From contig CALSRZ010000003.1 of NCBI GenBank assembly GCA_943788895.1, forward strand, positions 124,001-188,000: a stretch of 64,000 nucleotides of DNA, given 5' to 3'. The DNA comes from an uncultured Pseudomonadales bacterium (lineage in GTDB: Bacteria; Pseudomonadota; Gammaproteobacteria; Pseudomonadales; Porticoccaceae). The position numbers and the translations under genes are program-made. The notes under the pieces are model-generated. The model saw nothing but the letters and a program-made list of their open reading frames with translations, was not told where the DNA came from and ran no database searches. Positions 41,446 to 51,807 of the stretch are shown piece after piece (the first letter of the stretch is position 1; each line of letters starts with the position of its first letter).

Positions 41446-42459
41446 TTAATTTTGTCGTGAATTATACCAGCGCACATCGTGGGAATATTCATCGACTTTG
41501 TCTACCACATCCAGAACCAGCGCGAACAACGCCATGCGCACCAGCAGACCATTGTCGGTCTGGCGGAAAATTGCCAGGTTGGGGTTGTTGTCGAGATCGG
41601 AATCCAGTTCGTTGGCATCGCTGCGTGAGTCTCTCGGCAGTGGATGCATTATCACGGTGTTGGGCTCGCAGTACTGGGTGTAAATGGCCTGGTTTAAACG
41701 GAACTTGCCGCGGTACAGATCAGCCTCTTCCTTGCTGGTAAAACGCTCTTCCTGAATGCGCGTCGAGTAGACAATATCGACATTGGCAATGCTGTTATTC
41801 AGTTCGTCGGAGATACTGACATCGACCCCGGCGCTGCGCATCTCTTCAACAATCGAGTCAGGCAAAGCAAGCTCTTTTGGCGAGACTAGAGTGACCTGTA
41901 CATTGTCGTAGAGGCTCAGCAGTTTACTCAGGGAGTGCACAGTGCGGCCGTGACGGAGATCACCGATCATGGCGATACGCAGGCCGTCGATATCGCGACC
42001 CTTGGCCTGTAACTCGCGGGCAATTGTGTATAAATCCAATAGCGCCTGGGTGGGATGCTCGTTGGCACCATCACCACCGTTCATCACTGGTACGCGGCTG
42101 GCGGCGGCGAAATCCGCCACCGATCCCTCTTGGGGATGGCGCATGCAGATAACATCGCTAAAGCCGGAGAGCACTCGCGCTGTATCCTGCAGTGATTCAC
42201 CTTTGACCAGTGCCGAGCTTTCAAAACCGGCGGTCTCACGCACTTCGCCGCCGAGCAGATTAAACGCCGAGCCAAAGCTGACTCTGGTTCTGGTACTGGC
42301 TTCGAAAAACATATTGCCGAGAATGGCACCTTCGAGAACGCGGGTGACCCGCTTGCGAAGGGCGTAGGGTTCCATTCGATCCGCTACCGAGAAGATCTGT
42401 TCAACATCCTGTCTCTGAAATTGGCTGATGGAAAGAATGTGCGCGCCGGTGAAATTCAC
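41446..42459 (-). CDS. pyrB: Aspartate carbamoyltransferase PyrB
   Basis: A 337-residue enzyme for the first committed step of pyrimidine synthesis. Carbamoyl-phosphate motif FEASTRTRVSF (near residue 55), aspartate-side HPTQALLDLY, and MHPLPRD near the end are all present. It is slightly longer than E. coli PyrB. No pyrI or pyrC-like gene lies next to it. It runs alone, between sbcB and the acyltransferase, on the same strand. Confidence 0.96.
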   Translation of the reverse strand: MNFTGAHILSISQFQRQDVEQIFSVADRMEPYALRKRVTRVLEGAILGNMFFEASTRTRVSFGSAFNLLGGEVRETAGFESSALVKGESLQDTARVLSGFSDVICMRHPQEGSVADFAAASRVPVMNGGDGANEHPTQALLDLYTIARELQAKGRDIDGLRIAMIGDLRHGRTVHSLSKLLSLYDNVQVTLVSPKELALPDSIVEEMRSAGVDVSISDELNNSIANVDIVYSTRIQEERFTSKEEADLYRGKFRLNQAIYTQYCEPNTVIMHPLPRDSRSDANELDSDLDNNPNLAIFRQTDNGLLVRMALFALVLDVVDKVDEYSHDVRWYNSRQN

Positions 42460-42539
42460 GCGATACCTCGGGGGTAATTTAGTTGGCGGATTCTAGCCTG
42501 TTTGGCGGTCTGTTCTCAATTAGAACTGCAGAACCGCTC

Positions 42540-43976
42540 TTACAATGAAAACTGTTTGGCAACATCCTGACTCCAGCTCTGCAGCGCCAATAATACCTCG
42601 CGCTTTTTCTTGCTAAGACTGTTATCAGTGAGTAATTGCGCTAACTCCTGATTGTTTTTCTCCATCGTCAAGTAGCCGGATTGCTCGTTGGTTAAGCGCC
42701 AGCGACAGCTCTCAAACCAAGTCTGCTGCTCGGTTTCTGAGAGTGATTGAGGAAAGTAGCGAGCGCGGTAACTAAACAGCAGTTGGTTGTAGCGGTCGTC
42801 GGCAAAATAATACTGCTGTTGTTGGAAGTCAGTGGCGCTGGCGCGGCGAATATCATCGAGCAAGCCACGATCCTGATTGGGCAAAAAACCTGCGTAGAGC
42901 TGTTGCTCTGCCTCTGGCTTGGTTGGAAATTCCTGATCGGCAAAGACATCGGCAATTTTTTTGCTGATATCTACAGCCAGCAGTCGCTTCCAGTGCTTTT
43001 CGCAGCGTTCGAGATCTATATCCAGTCGTGCCGCGGCCTGCTTATCAATAAGCTTTGGCGTAGTTACCACTGGGGCTTTGTTGATATGGATAACTTTAAG
43101 CGGGATTCTATCCTCACCTTCGGCCAGTTTGTCACCGGCGGTAAAGACACGGCGGCGAATCTGTTCATCGTTGAGGCTTATCAGGGCCTCCGGGTCTGCC
43201 GACAGATCAACACAGATAATGCCATTGCTGTTGGTCGGGTGCTCGGCTAGAGGCATCATTATTGCGCCATACATATGCGCCTTGGAGAGCATGCCGGAGA
43301 TATGGAAAAACGGCTTGCGCTCTTTGAGGTTGAGCATTGCAGCTATCTGTTTTTTGCCGCGATTTTGCAGCAGGTAGTCAAACAGTCGCGGCTGTTTTTC
43401 CTTGATCAGCTTGGCCATGGCAATGGTTGCCGTCACATCCGATAGCGCATCGTGAGCGGCTTCGTGGGCCAGACCATTGGCGGCGGTGAGATCTTCGAGC
43501 TTAAAACTCGGACGGCCGGGCTCATGGTCTGGCCACTCTATACCCTCTGGTCGCAACGCTCGGGTAAGGCGCATCATATCGATAACATCCCAGCGCGAAT
43601 TGCCGTTTTTCCACTCGCGCTGATAGGGGTCATAGAAGTTTCTATACAGGGTGTAACGGGAAACTTCATCGTCAAAACGAATGCTGTTATAACCGACACC
43701 GCAGGTTTTAGGCTGTGAAAGTTGCTGGTGAATTGCCTGAATAAATTGCGGCTCGGGAAGCCCCTCTCGCTGGGCCAGTTGCGGGGTAATACCGGTGATC
43801 AAACAGGCCTGGGGGGCGGGAAGAATATCCGCTTGGGGCTGACAGTAAATTACCAGCGGCTCACCAATCGGATTGAGATTAAAGTCGGTGCGCAGCCCGG
43901 CAAACTGGCTGGGCCTGTCGACAGCGGGATTGACCCCAAAGGTCTCATAATCATGCCAATAGAATGTGTTTTCCAT
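42540..43976 (-). CDS. sbcB: Exodeoxyribonuclease I
   Basis: A 478-residue 3'-5' ssDNA exonuclease of the DnaQ fold. ExoI motif YWHDYETFG opens the protein; ExoII is GYNSIRFDDEV; ExoIII is AAHDALSDVTATIAM. I start at ATG 43976 behind GGAGAG rather than the upstream start at 43997, giving a length near the E. coli 475. It acts in mismatch repair and recombination, as does recJ in this window. Confidence 0.95.
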   Translation of the reverse strand: MENTFYWHDYETFGVNPAVDRPSQFAGLRTDFNLNPIGEPLVIYCQPQADILPAPQACLITGITPQLAQREGLPEPQFIQAIHQQLSQPKTCGVGYNSIRFDDEVSRYTLYRNFYDPYQREWKNGNSRWDVIDMMRLTRALRPEGIEWPDHEPGRPSFKLEDLTAANGLAHEAAHDALSDVTATIAMAKLIKEKQPRLFDYLLQNRGKKQIAAMLNLKERKPFFHISGMLSKAHMYGAIMMPLAEHPTNSNGIICVDLSADPEALISLNDEQIRRRVFTAGDKLAEGEDRIPLKVIHINKAPVVTTPKLIDKQAAARLDIDLERCEKHWKRLLAVDISKKIADVFADQEFPTKPEAEQQLYAGFLPNQDRGLLDDIRRASATDFQQQQYYFADDRYNQLLFSYRARYFPQSLSETEQQTWFESCRWRLTNEQSGYLTMEKNNQELAQLLTDNSLSKKKREVLLALQSWSQDVAKQFSL

Positions 43977-44023
43977 TTCCCGCTCTCCTAACTGCAATTA
44001 AAACAAGCCTTCAAAACAAGCAT

Positions 44024-44062
44024 AAAAAAAACGGCGCCTACTGGTGAGTAAAGCGCCGTTTT
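44024..44062 (-). terminator. Rho-independent terminator after the OmpA gene
   Basis: AAAACGGCGC (44028-44037), a 15-base loop, GCGCCGTTTT (44053-44062). On the minus strand it is followed by an eight-T run. It ends the OmpA transcript (stop at 44121) and lies in the OmpA/sbcB gap. Confidence 0.85.
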
Positions 44063-44120
44063 GATACTGCTTGCAAAGCTATCTTTAGTCAAACAAAAGC
44101 TCAGCCAAACTTATTCCATC

Positions 44121-45083
44121 TTAAAAAGAATAGACTTCAGAGAAAGATAGCTCGCCAACCACACGGCGGTTGCGCGCACGGCCTTCATCAGAAGCATTGC
44201 TTGCGACTGGCTGAGTCTCACCGTAACCCATGGCTGAAACGCGCTCAGCGGGGATACCGTAATCACTGACCAGCTTGGCTTTAACAGCCTTGGCACGACG
44301 GTCAGACAGGCTCATATTGTAGTCATCCGAACCACGGCTATCGGTGTGGCCTTCAAGAACCAGATCAATATCTTCATGGGCTTTCATGGCTGCGGCAATC
44401 GCATCCAGTTGATCGCCATAAATTGCCAGAACAACATCTTTGTTAAATTCAAATTCAACGTTCAGGCGTACAGTAATTGTACGAACCTCAGGTTCTGGGG
44501 CCGGCTCGGGCTCTGCAACTACCGGCGCTGCCACGACTGGTGCAGGCGCAGAAGCAGGCGCTGATTTTTTACCGAACAGCTTGTTTAAGGAAATCTGAAA
44601 ACCATAGTCCTGGGCATCATTATCATCCAGGTCAGCCATTCCACGGATATCCGCACGCACTTCCATGGCACCATCAAGCTGCGTACCCAGACCCAAACCG
44701 AACATCATCTGGTCTGACTTATCATCATGTCCAGGTACCAGATTACTGGTGTCATCAAAATCGTACTGATTAAAGCCACCGAGCAGATAAGGACGCCAGT
44801 TGGCGGAATCATCACCAAGCCATACCAGCGCATTTAATGAGGTAACAGAAAAATCATCGTAGCCTGCATTGGCGCCGTAGCCCAACTCAATGGCGATATT
44901 GTCAGTAAGATACTTACCAGCCTGAACACCTATGGTTGCGGCTTTGTGATCTCCACTAACAGCTCGATCACTGTCCAGATCGTAATGGCCGGCAGTAGCA
45001 CCCAGATACCATTGATCATTTGCAAAAGAAGCTCCGGCAATAGCGAAAGCAACGGCTCCAACAATTAAATTAATGCGTTTCAT
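44121..45083 (-). CDS. OmpA-family outer-membrane protein
   Basis: A 320-residue protein: a signal peptide (residues 1 to about 21, ending SFA), an OmpA-type beta-barrel domain (about 22-170), a proline/alanine-rich linker (about 175-200, APVVAAPVVAEPEPAPEP) and a peptidoglycan-binding OmpA domain (about 205-320) with GHTDSRGSDDYNMSLSDRRA. It links outer membrane and cell wall. A candidate -35/-10 lies at 45131-45160 and a terminator follows, so it is single-gene. Confidence 0.92.
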   Translation of the reverse strand: MKRINLIVGAVAFAIAGASFANDQWYLGATAGHYDLDSDRAVSGDHKAATIGVQAGKYLTDNIAIELGYGANAGYDDFSVTSLNALVWLGDDSANWRPYLLGGFNQYDFDDTSNLVPGHDDKSDQMMFGLGLGTQLDGAMEVRADIRGMADLDDNDAQDYGFQISLNKLFGKKSAPASAPAPVVAAPVVAEPEPAPEPEVRTITVRLNVEFEFNKDVVLAIYGDQLDAIAAAMKAHEDIDLVLEGHTDSRGSDDYNMSLSDRRAKAVKAKLVSDYGIPAERVSAMGYGETQPVASNASDEGRARNRRVVGELSFSEVYSF

Positions 45084-45130
45084 AATTATTATTCCTTTTA
45101 AAAATTACGCTCCCCCGAGGAGCCAGTTTG

Positions 45131-45160
45131 ATACTACACATTTTGATGATATTTATTCAA
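45131..45160 (-). promoter_or_regulatory. Candidate sigma-70 promoter of the OmpA gene
   Basis: On the minus strand TTGAAT (45160-45155), an 18-base spacer and TAGTAT (45136-45131), about 48 bases before the ATG. It rests on consensus match only. Confidence 0.4.
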
Positions 45161-45213
45161 ACAGCGCTCAGCCTGCTCTCTGCACTGCATTTATTTCAAT
45201 CAACCTACTTAAT

Positions 45214-46731
45214 TTAGCCTAGTTTCAGGGTTTTTTCTTCAATTTTTGCCTGCCAGATTTGCGGGCCAATTCTATGCACTGATTCACCCTGAGTATCCAC
45301 AGCGACGGTGACCGGCATATCGTTCACCTCAAACTCGTAAATAGCTTCCATTCCCAGTTCCGGGAAGGCGACAACCTTAGCATGAGTTATAGCCTTGGAC
45401 ACCAAATACGCTGCCCCGCCAACGGCAATAAGATAGACAGCCTGATTATCTTTAATCGCGTCTATACCAATTTGACCGCGCTCAGCTTTGCCGATCATCC
45501 CCATAAGGCCGGTCTGCTCGAGCATGGTGCGAGTAAACTTATCCATTCGTGTTGCTGTGGTTGGACCCGCGGGGCCAACCGCTTCTCCAGCAACCGGGTC
45601 TACCGGGCCGACGTAGTAAATAAAGCGCCCGGTTAAGTCCACCGGCAACTGTTCGCCACTCGCCAGTATTTCGGTCATCTTTTTATGTGCGGCATCGCGG
45701 CCAGTCAACATTTTTCCCGATAGCAGCAATGTGTCACCGGGCTTCCAATCGGCAATATCCTGCTGGGTCACTGTATCCAGATTGACCCGTCGAACCGACT
45801 CATCCGCTTCCCAGGTTATCTCAGGCCAGTCTTCCAGATTTGGTGGATCCAGCTGCGCTGGTCCCGAGCCATCGAGCACAAAGTGCGCATGACGGGTTGC
45901 CGCACAGTTGGGAATAATGGCTACTGCTTTGTTGGCCGCATGGGAGGGATAGTCTTTAATTTTGATATCCAGCACGGTGGTTAAACCACCCAGACCCTGG
46001 GCGCCTATACCCAGCGCATTGACCTTTTCAAACAGTTCGAGACGCAGTTCTTCGTTGCGATTCTCGGCACCTTTGGCCTGTAGTTCATTGATATCAATAT
46101 GATCGAGCAGTGCTTCCTTGGCCATAATCATAGCTTTTTCAGCGGTGCCACCAATACCAATACCGAGAATGCCCGGCGGGCACCAGCCGGCACCCATGGT
46201 CGGCACCATTTTTAACACCCAGTCGACAACGGAGTCGGATGGGTTGAGCATAGCAAATTTTGATTTCGCCTCGGAGCCACCGCCCTTTGCGGCTACATCG
46301 ATGGAAACTGTATTGCCGGGGACGATTTCGTAGTGAATAACTGCCGGTGTGTTGTCACCGGTATTTTTGCGCTCGCCATCCGGGTCGGCGAGTATTGAGG
46401 CGCGCAAGATATTATCCGGGTGGGTGTAGGCACGACGCACACCTTCATTGACCATATCAGTGAGGCTCATCTCGGCCTGCCACTGCACATCCATACCAAC
46501 GCGCACAAACACTGTAACTATGCCCGTGTCCTGACAGATCGGTCGATGACCCATGGCGCACATCCGCGAGTTGACCAATATCTGTGCCATGGCATCTTTG
46601 GCTGCTTTAGATTCTTCGCGATCATAGGCGGCCTTGACCGCCTGGATAAAATCTACCGGGTGATAATAGGAAATATACTGCAGTGCATCTGCAACACTTT
46701 CGATTACATCTTCTTGGCGAATAATTGTCAT
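45214..46731 (-). CDS. Class I fumarate hydratase
   Basis: A 505-residue iron-sulfur fumarase (FumA/FumB type). The N-terminal part has CAMGHRPICQDTGI, one cluster region. The middle contains GAGWCPPGILGIGIGGTAEKAM, and the C-terminal beta domain has GPAGPTTATRMDKFT. It interconverts fumarate and malate in the citric acid cycle and is oxygen-sensitive. The upstream coiled-coil gene's stop overlaps its start (TAATG). Confidence 0.94.
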   Translation of the reverse strand: MTIIRQEDVIESVADALQYISYYHPVDFIQAVKAAYDREESKAAKDAMAQILVNSRMCAMGHRPICQDTGIVTVFVRVGMDVQWQAEMSLTDMVNEGVRRAYTHPDNILRASILADPDGERKNTGDNTPAVIHYEIVPGNTVSIDVAAKGGGSEAKSKFAMLNPSDSVVDWVLKMVPTMGAGWCPPGILGIGIGGTAEKAMIMAKEALLDHIDINELQAKGAENRNEELRLELFEKVNALGIGAQGLGGLTTVLDIKIKDYPSHAANKAVAIIPNCAATRHAHFVLDGSGPAQLDPPNLEDWPEITWEADESVRRVNLDTVTQQDIADWKPGDTLLLSGKMLTGRDAAHKKMTEILASGEQLPVDLTGRFIYYVGPVDPVAGEAVGPAGPTTATRMDKFTRTMLEQTGLMGMIGKAERGQIGIDAIKDNQAVYLIAVGGAAYLVSKAITHAKVVAFPELGMEAIYEFEVNDMPVTVAVDTQGESVHRIGPQIWQAKIEEKTLKLG

Positions 46732-47558
46732 TAGAGTTGATCTGTTCCAGTTGATGTGACGCTTGCCGGAACTGCAGTTATTGGCTCCGGGGTCTGAATA
46801 GCCGCCTGAGGTTTATTCTCAAGGTTATAAATTTTCTGATTGGTCTGGCGGCGGAATGCATCCATTGATTCAATTGCCTCGGCATTGCTCTTTAGCTGCC
46901 GATCGATTTTATTCAGTGCTGCCTCAAGGCTGGCAATCTTGTCAGACTGGTTGCGAGCGGCTGTATTGATACCGTCGATATCAGCGGTAATCGCCAGATA
47001 GTTGCCACTGAGGTTGGTCAGACTGCGATTCTCTTTATCAACCCGCGAGCTGAGATCGGTCACAGACTTTTCAATAGCCGTGCGTTTGGTGGCCAAAAAG
47101 GCGATATCTTTTTTATTTTTATCAATTTTGCCCTTGTTGATGTCATTGGTAACACCCCAGAGCTTTTTGATCTCTGCCCAATGTCTCTCCAGTGACTCAC
47201 CCTGCTTGCTGATTTTTAACTGCAGCGCGGCACCGGACTGGCTCATGGATTCATCGGTACTGCTGAGACGCGACTCGAGCGCATCGAAGCGCTGCTGGAG
47301 GTCAGCGTGATTTTTGGAGAGGTTGTCGAACTGCAGCCAGCCAAATCCAGCCCCTGCCAACAGGCCAATAAATAAAACGGCGATCAACAGCTTCCAAAAA
47401 CCACCTGATGAGTCGCCGGAGCCATTTGAGGATGATTTTCTGTTATCAGATTTGGAAGTGTTATTTTTGCCAGAGGATGCAGCAGAGTTGGACGTGCGTC
47501 CAATCATATCGTCCCGCTCTGGGACTATGGGGTTTATACGGTTTTTATCCGCAGTCAT
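46731..47558 (-). CDS. Hypothetical single-TM coiled-coil protein
   Basis: A 275-residue protein I do not recognise. The cytoplasmic N-terminus is Ser/Asn/Gly-rich (about residues 1-50), one TM helix follows (about 54-72), then long coiled coils (about 75-250, heptads such as LQQRFDALESRL, LSSRVDKENRSL and IASLEAALNKIDRQL). The tail is Pro/Thr-rich. The arrangement suits a periplasmic scaffold or structural protein. Its stop codon overlaps the fumarase start, so the two are probably co-expressed, but no functional link is known. Confidence 0.72.
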   Translation of the reverse strand: MTADKNRINPIVPERDDMIGRTSNSAASSGKNNTSKSDNRKSSSNGSGDSSGGFWKLLIAVLFIGLLAGAGFGWLQFDNLSKNHADLQQRFDALESRLSSTDESMSQSGAALQLKISKQGESLERHWAEIKKLWGVTNDINKGKIDKNKKDIAFLATKRTAIEKSVTDLSSRVDKENRSLTNLSGNYLAITADIDGINTAARNQSDKIASLEAALNKIDRQLKSNAEAIESMDAFRRQTNQKIYNLENKPQAAIQTPEPITAVPASVTSTGTDQL

Positions 47559-47671
47559 TTTAAAATCCTGTTTTAGGGAGCTGTACTGAATTTATTATAC
47601 GCCAATTAGGATAGTCCTCCATCCCGAAATGACGAGTTATTTAACGCAGCCTATAGATTTTTCACAGGCAC

Positions 47672-47699
47672 AAAAAAGCCGACACGAGGTCGGCTTTTT
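47672..47699 (-). terminator. Rho-independent terminator after the PuuD-like gene
   Basis: AAAAAGCCGAC (about 47673-47683), ACGAG loop, GTCGGCTTTTT (47689-47699). On the minus strand it ends in a T run. It lies 70 bp after the stop at 47768; the symmetric arms could also stop plus-strand transcripts. Confidence 0.85.
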
Positions 47700-47767
47700 C
47701 AAACTACTGTAACGCGCTTTTTTAAACCAGCCCAAAGCTGGTTATTAAAGCCGCCCGCGGCCGCTTG

Positions 47768-48406
47768 TTATAAATAATTCAGAACAGCAACCATAACAGC
47801 AGTCAGGCCAAGGCTTGAGTGAATCACGCCCTTAACAGTGGTCATTGGACCCTGTTTGCCGACCAGTGCATTGACTTCCAGCAGTGCAACAATAACCAGC
47901 ATAACGATCAAGCCAGTACCGCCAACTGCAGTGCCATAGCCGTGACCAGGGTAGTGCGCGCCAGCTAGCATGCCGAGAGCCATAGGTGCAGAGAACAGCA
48001 CGTTAGTACGTGAAGCTAGCAGTGCTTTACCAGCCGCGGCTGCTTTATCGCCACCCTCAACAAGGCCCAGTGCAATTTTCTGTGCTGGCCAGATTACCGT
48101 CCAGACATTCAGGAACATCAGCGTACCCATTGCAGCACCAACAACAATATAGTTGTTCAGCTGACCGAGGCCGGTAGCAACGTGCAGCAGATACAAACCA
48201 GTTATAAAAGTGAACATGGCGCCCCAGCGGAACCACCAGAGTGCGCTTGGTGCCAGCTTGGCTTTAGCATCTGAGAGTGCTTCAGGAGTTGCAGACTTAA
48301 AGTAACCGCCCTGGATGAAGTTAAAGTAGTAAAGCATACCGATCCAGGTAATACCGAACAGCAAATGCCCCCAACGGACTAGAAAATCAAAAAACTCAAC
48401 GCTCAT
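47768..48406 (-). CDS. PuuD-like membrane protein (urate hydroxylase membrane domain)
   Basis: A 212-residue protein with about six TM helices. The N-terminal FLVRWGHLLFGITWIGMLYYFNFIQG and a later WWFRWGAMFTFITGL match the membrane domain of PuuD/DUF989 urate hydroxylases, with likely ligand His in the RWGHLL segment. The C-terminal cytochrome c part of full PuuD is absent and no purine-catabolism gene is nearby. An alternative reading is a general heme membrane protein of unknown role. It is a single gene with its own terminator. Confidence 0.7.
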   Translation of the reverse strand: MSVEFFDFLVRWGHLLFGITWIGMLYYFNFIQGGYFKSATPEALSDAKAKLAPSALWWFRWGAMFTFITGLYLLHVATGLGQLNNYIVVGAAMGTLMFLNVWTVIWPAQKIALGLVEGGDKAAAAGKALLASRTNVLFSAPMALGMLAGAHYPGHGYGTAVGGTGLIVMLVIVALLEVNALVGKQGPMTTVKGVIHSSLGLTAVMVAVLNYL

Positions 48407-48566
48407 AGCAAACTCCTATTATCTTTTTATATTGATTGGCGTGGCCCCTAGGGGCTACTAATTTGATAAAGGTCAATTGTTCGGCAATACAGACTAAATA
48501 GCAATCACCTTTGCTCTGCTTGGGGCTTTTTTTTGAGGATCGGGTGTATTTGTTGGGGATTGGGAG

Positions 48567-48620
48567 GGATATCCCTCGTCGCTGCGTTCTGTCGGGATGA
48601 TATTTAAAGAAGATCGTCAT
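48567..48620 (+). repeat. Dispersed repeat copy (GGGATGACA family)
   Basis: ATCCCTCGTCGCTGCGTTCTGTCGGGATGATATTTAAAG-like core; the order of motifs is the same as in the copies at 15800 and 48870. Confidence 0.6.
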
Positions 48621-48737
48621 ACTAGCCCAGGCCAGTATCTAGTGATCTGATGGAGGTCCCAGCATTCGCTGGGATGACGGTGGTTTCTTTCGTCATGCTG
48701 AACGTGCGTGTGATATCTATAATCACTCCGCTATTGA

Positions 48738-48847
48738 GGCTTACCTACCCTAACCCCTTTCAAAACCGTGGCCAGCAGGGATGCTGGCCTCGAGACTACA
48801 GGGATGTATTCACGGCGTGTTTTGAAAGGGGTTAGGGTAGGTAAGCC
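48738..48847. repeat. Structured element: perfect 29-bp inverted repeat with nested hairpin
   Basis: The arms 48738-48766 and 48819-48847 are perfect reverse complements over 29 bp (starting GGCTTACCTACCCTAACCCC). The 52-base loop holds a second perfect stem, GGCCAGCA/TGCTGGCC (48770-48789) with a GGGA loop. There is no reading frame. It may be a MITE-like or REP-like element that could form a cruciform. Confidence 0.75.
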
Positions 48848-48869
48848 GGTTCAGCGCTCCAAACCAAAA

Positions 48870-48920
48870 GATCCCTCGTCGCTTCGCTCTGTCGCGATGA
48901 CATTTAAAGAAAGCCATCAT
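48870..48920 (+). repeat. Dispersed repeat copy (GGGATGACA family)
   Basis: GATCCCTCGTCGCTTCGCTC then TGTCGCGATGACATTTAAAG; the third copy in the window. Confidence 0.6.
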
Positions 48921-49005
48921 CCCAGCATAGGCTTGAATCTGTCTGCAAGGTCACAGAGATACTGGCCTTCGCCAGCATGACAACTTCGTTGTCACTTAAC
49001 CAGCC

Positions 49006-49035
49006 AAAAAAAAGCCCCGCAACCAGTGCGGGGCT
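49006..49035 (-). terminator. Rho-independent terminator of groEL
   Basis: AGCCCCGC (49013-49020), 7-base loop, GCGGGGCT (49028-49035), then eight T on the minus strand. It lies about 20 bases after the groEL stop. Confidence 0.9.
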
Positions 49036-49055
49036 CAATGTCACAGAGACAGCAA

Positions 49056-50720
<1,665 letters not shown>

Positions 50721-50766
50721 TCAAAAATCTGGTTATCACAAAAATTCTTTTTAAATCTGATGCGGT

Positions 50767-51060
50767 TTAGGCTTCAACTACAGCCTTGATATCAGTTTCA
50801 CTGAGGATGATTAACTCTTCACCGTCGACATCAATCGTGTCCTGTCCGGCATATTTGCCAAACACAACGGTATCACCGACCTTTACGTCAACCGGACGCA
50901 GGTCACCGTTATCGAGAATGCGGCCGCTACCCACAGCAATAACTTCGCCCTGATTGGGCTTTTCCTGGGCTGAGCCGGGCAGCAAGATGCCACCAGCAGT
51001 TTTTGCTTCTTCTTCCTCGCGACGAACGATTACTCGGTCGTGTAATGGGCGAATCTTCAT
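50767..51060 (-). CDS. groS: 10-kDa co-chaperonin GroES
   Basis: A 97-residue lid of GroEL. The start [18 protein letters not shown], mobile-loop region [19 protein letters not shown] and [21 protein letters not shown] are typical. It precedes groL on the same strand. The mapped heat-shock-type promoter lies about 70-100 bases upstream. Confidence 0.98.
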   Translation of the reverse strand: MKIRPLHDRVIVRREEEEAKTAGGILLPGSAQEKPNQGEVIAVGSGRILDNGDLRPVDVKVGDTVVFGKYAGQDTIDVDGEELIILSETDIKAVVEA

Positions 51061-51128
51061 ATTTCGTATCTCCGGTTAATCTATCTAAAATTTTCGAGCA
51101 TTCTTGCGGATTCCCGCAGCTGCACTTT

Positions 51129-51158
51129 ATATGGTGGTGCCGTAATTCTTTTTCAAGG
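51129..51158 (-). promoter_or_regulatory. Sigma-32-like promoter of groES-groEL
   Basis: On the minus strand CCTTGAAA (-35, about 51158-51151), then about 13 bases, then CCACCATATA (-10). This fits the RpoH consensus CTTGAAA / CCCCATnT. It lies 70-95 bases before the groES ATG. Confidence 0.65.
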
Positions 51159-51255
51159 GATTAGGGCAGTTTTTTGTTACCTGTCTTTTAACTCTCCCTG
51201 TTCTCTACATTTGTGTTGCTCCTTTTAAATCAAACCGTCTATTTAAACTCTCAAT

Positions 51256-51732
51256 CTATTCATCCCAGGACTCACCCTCAATTACATCTCTGCCATCCTT
51301 ACGTCGACTGGCAGAGCCGGAGGTATTAAATCTTTCACCCTGTCTATTTGTAGATACGCTGGCAACCACCATCCTACTCAGTACAAATTGCGCAATAATT
51401 CGTCGAATAGGTGGAATTAAGCCAGAAAATCCAACTAGATCAGTTACAAAGCCAGGTGTTAGCAACAGAGCACCGCAAACCGCGAGGATAATCCCCTCGG
51501 CAATCTCCTGAGCTGGCAGCTGGCCCTCTTCAAACTTGCGACGGCCGCGCCACAATGTTTCAAAGCCCTGAGCACGCAGCAGGTTGACGCCTATAAATGC
51601 GGTTAACAGCACCAAGCTAATAGTAGGCAGTGCGCCGAGATAGCCGCCAACGGTAATCAGCAGCCACATCTCCAGTACTGGGGTAATTACAAAGATTAAA
51701 AACAGGTAGCGCACAGTCAGTTTCTCTTTCAA
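51256..51732 (-). CDS. fxsA: FxsA membrane protein
   Basis: A 158-residue protein with the FxsA domain. TM segments lie at about 9-27, 32-50 and 80-105, with the conserved ELPTISL-like and GALLLTPGFVTDLVG segments. In E. coli, overproduction counters phage exclusion; the normal role is unknown. It lies directly upstream of the groES promoter, a common adjacency. Confidence 0.9.
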   Translation of the reverse strand: MKEKLTVRYLFLIFVITPVLEMWLLITVGGYLGALPTISLVLLTAFIGVNLLRAQGFETLWRGRRKFEEGQLPAQEIAEGIILAVCGALLLTPGFVTDLVGFSGLIPPIRRIIAQFVLSRMVVASVSTNRQGERFNTSGSASRRKDGRDVIEGESWDE

Positions 51733-51807
51733 CAGTTTCTCTTGAGTTACTAGATTGGGGTGGTTTTGACTATTTCAACAGCAGACTGAATAGCGTAGTC
51801 TTACGCC

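Larger units (their letters stand above)
48407..49005. other. Non-coding repeat-rich spacer
   Basis: About 600 bases with no supported gene. It holds two copies of the GATCCCTCGTCGCT..GGGATGA core (about 48567-48602 and 48870-48903), further CATTCGCTGGGATGAC-like pieces (about 48663-48679 and 48914-48980), and the 29-bp inverted repeat element described separately. Small frames here have no family match. Confidence 0.75.

Noticed and set aside
48650-48980. Short frames in the repeat spacer
   Set aside because: They run through the inverted repeat and repeat cores; no coding pattern or ribosome site.
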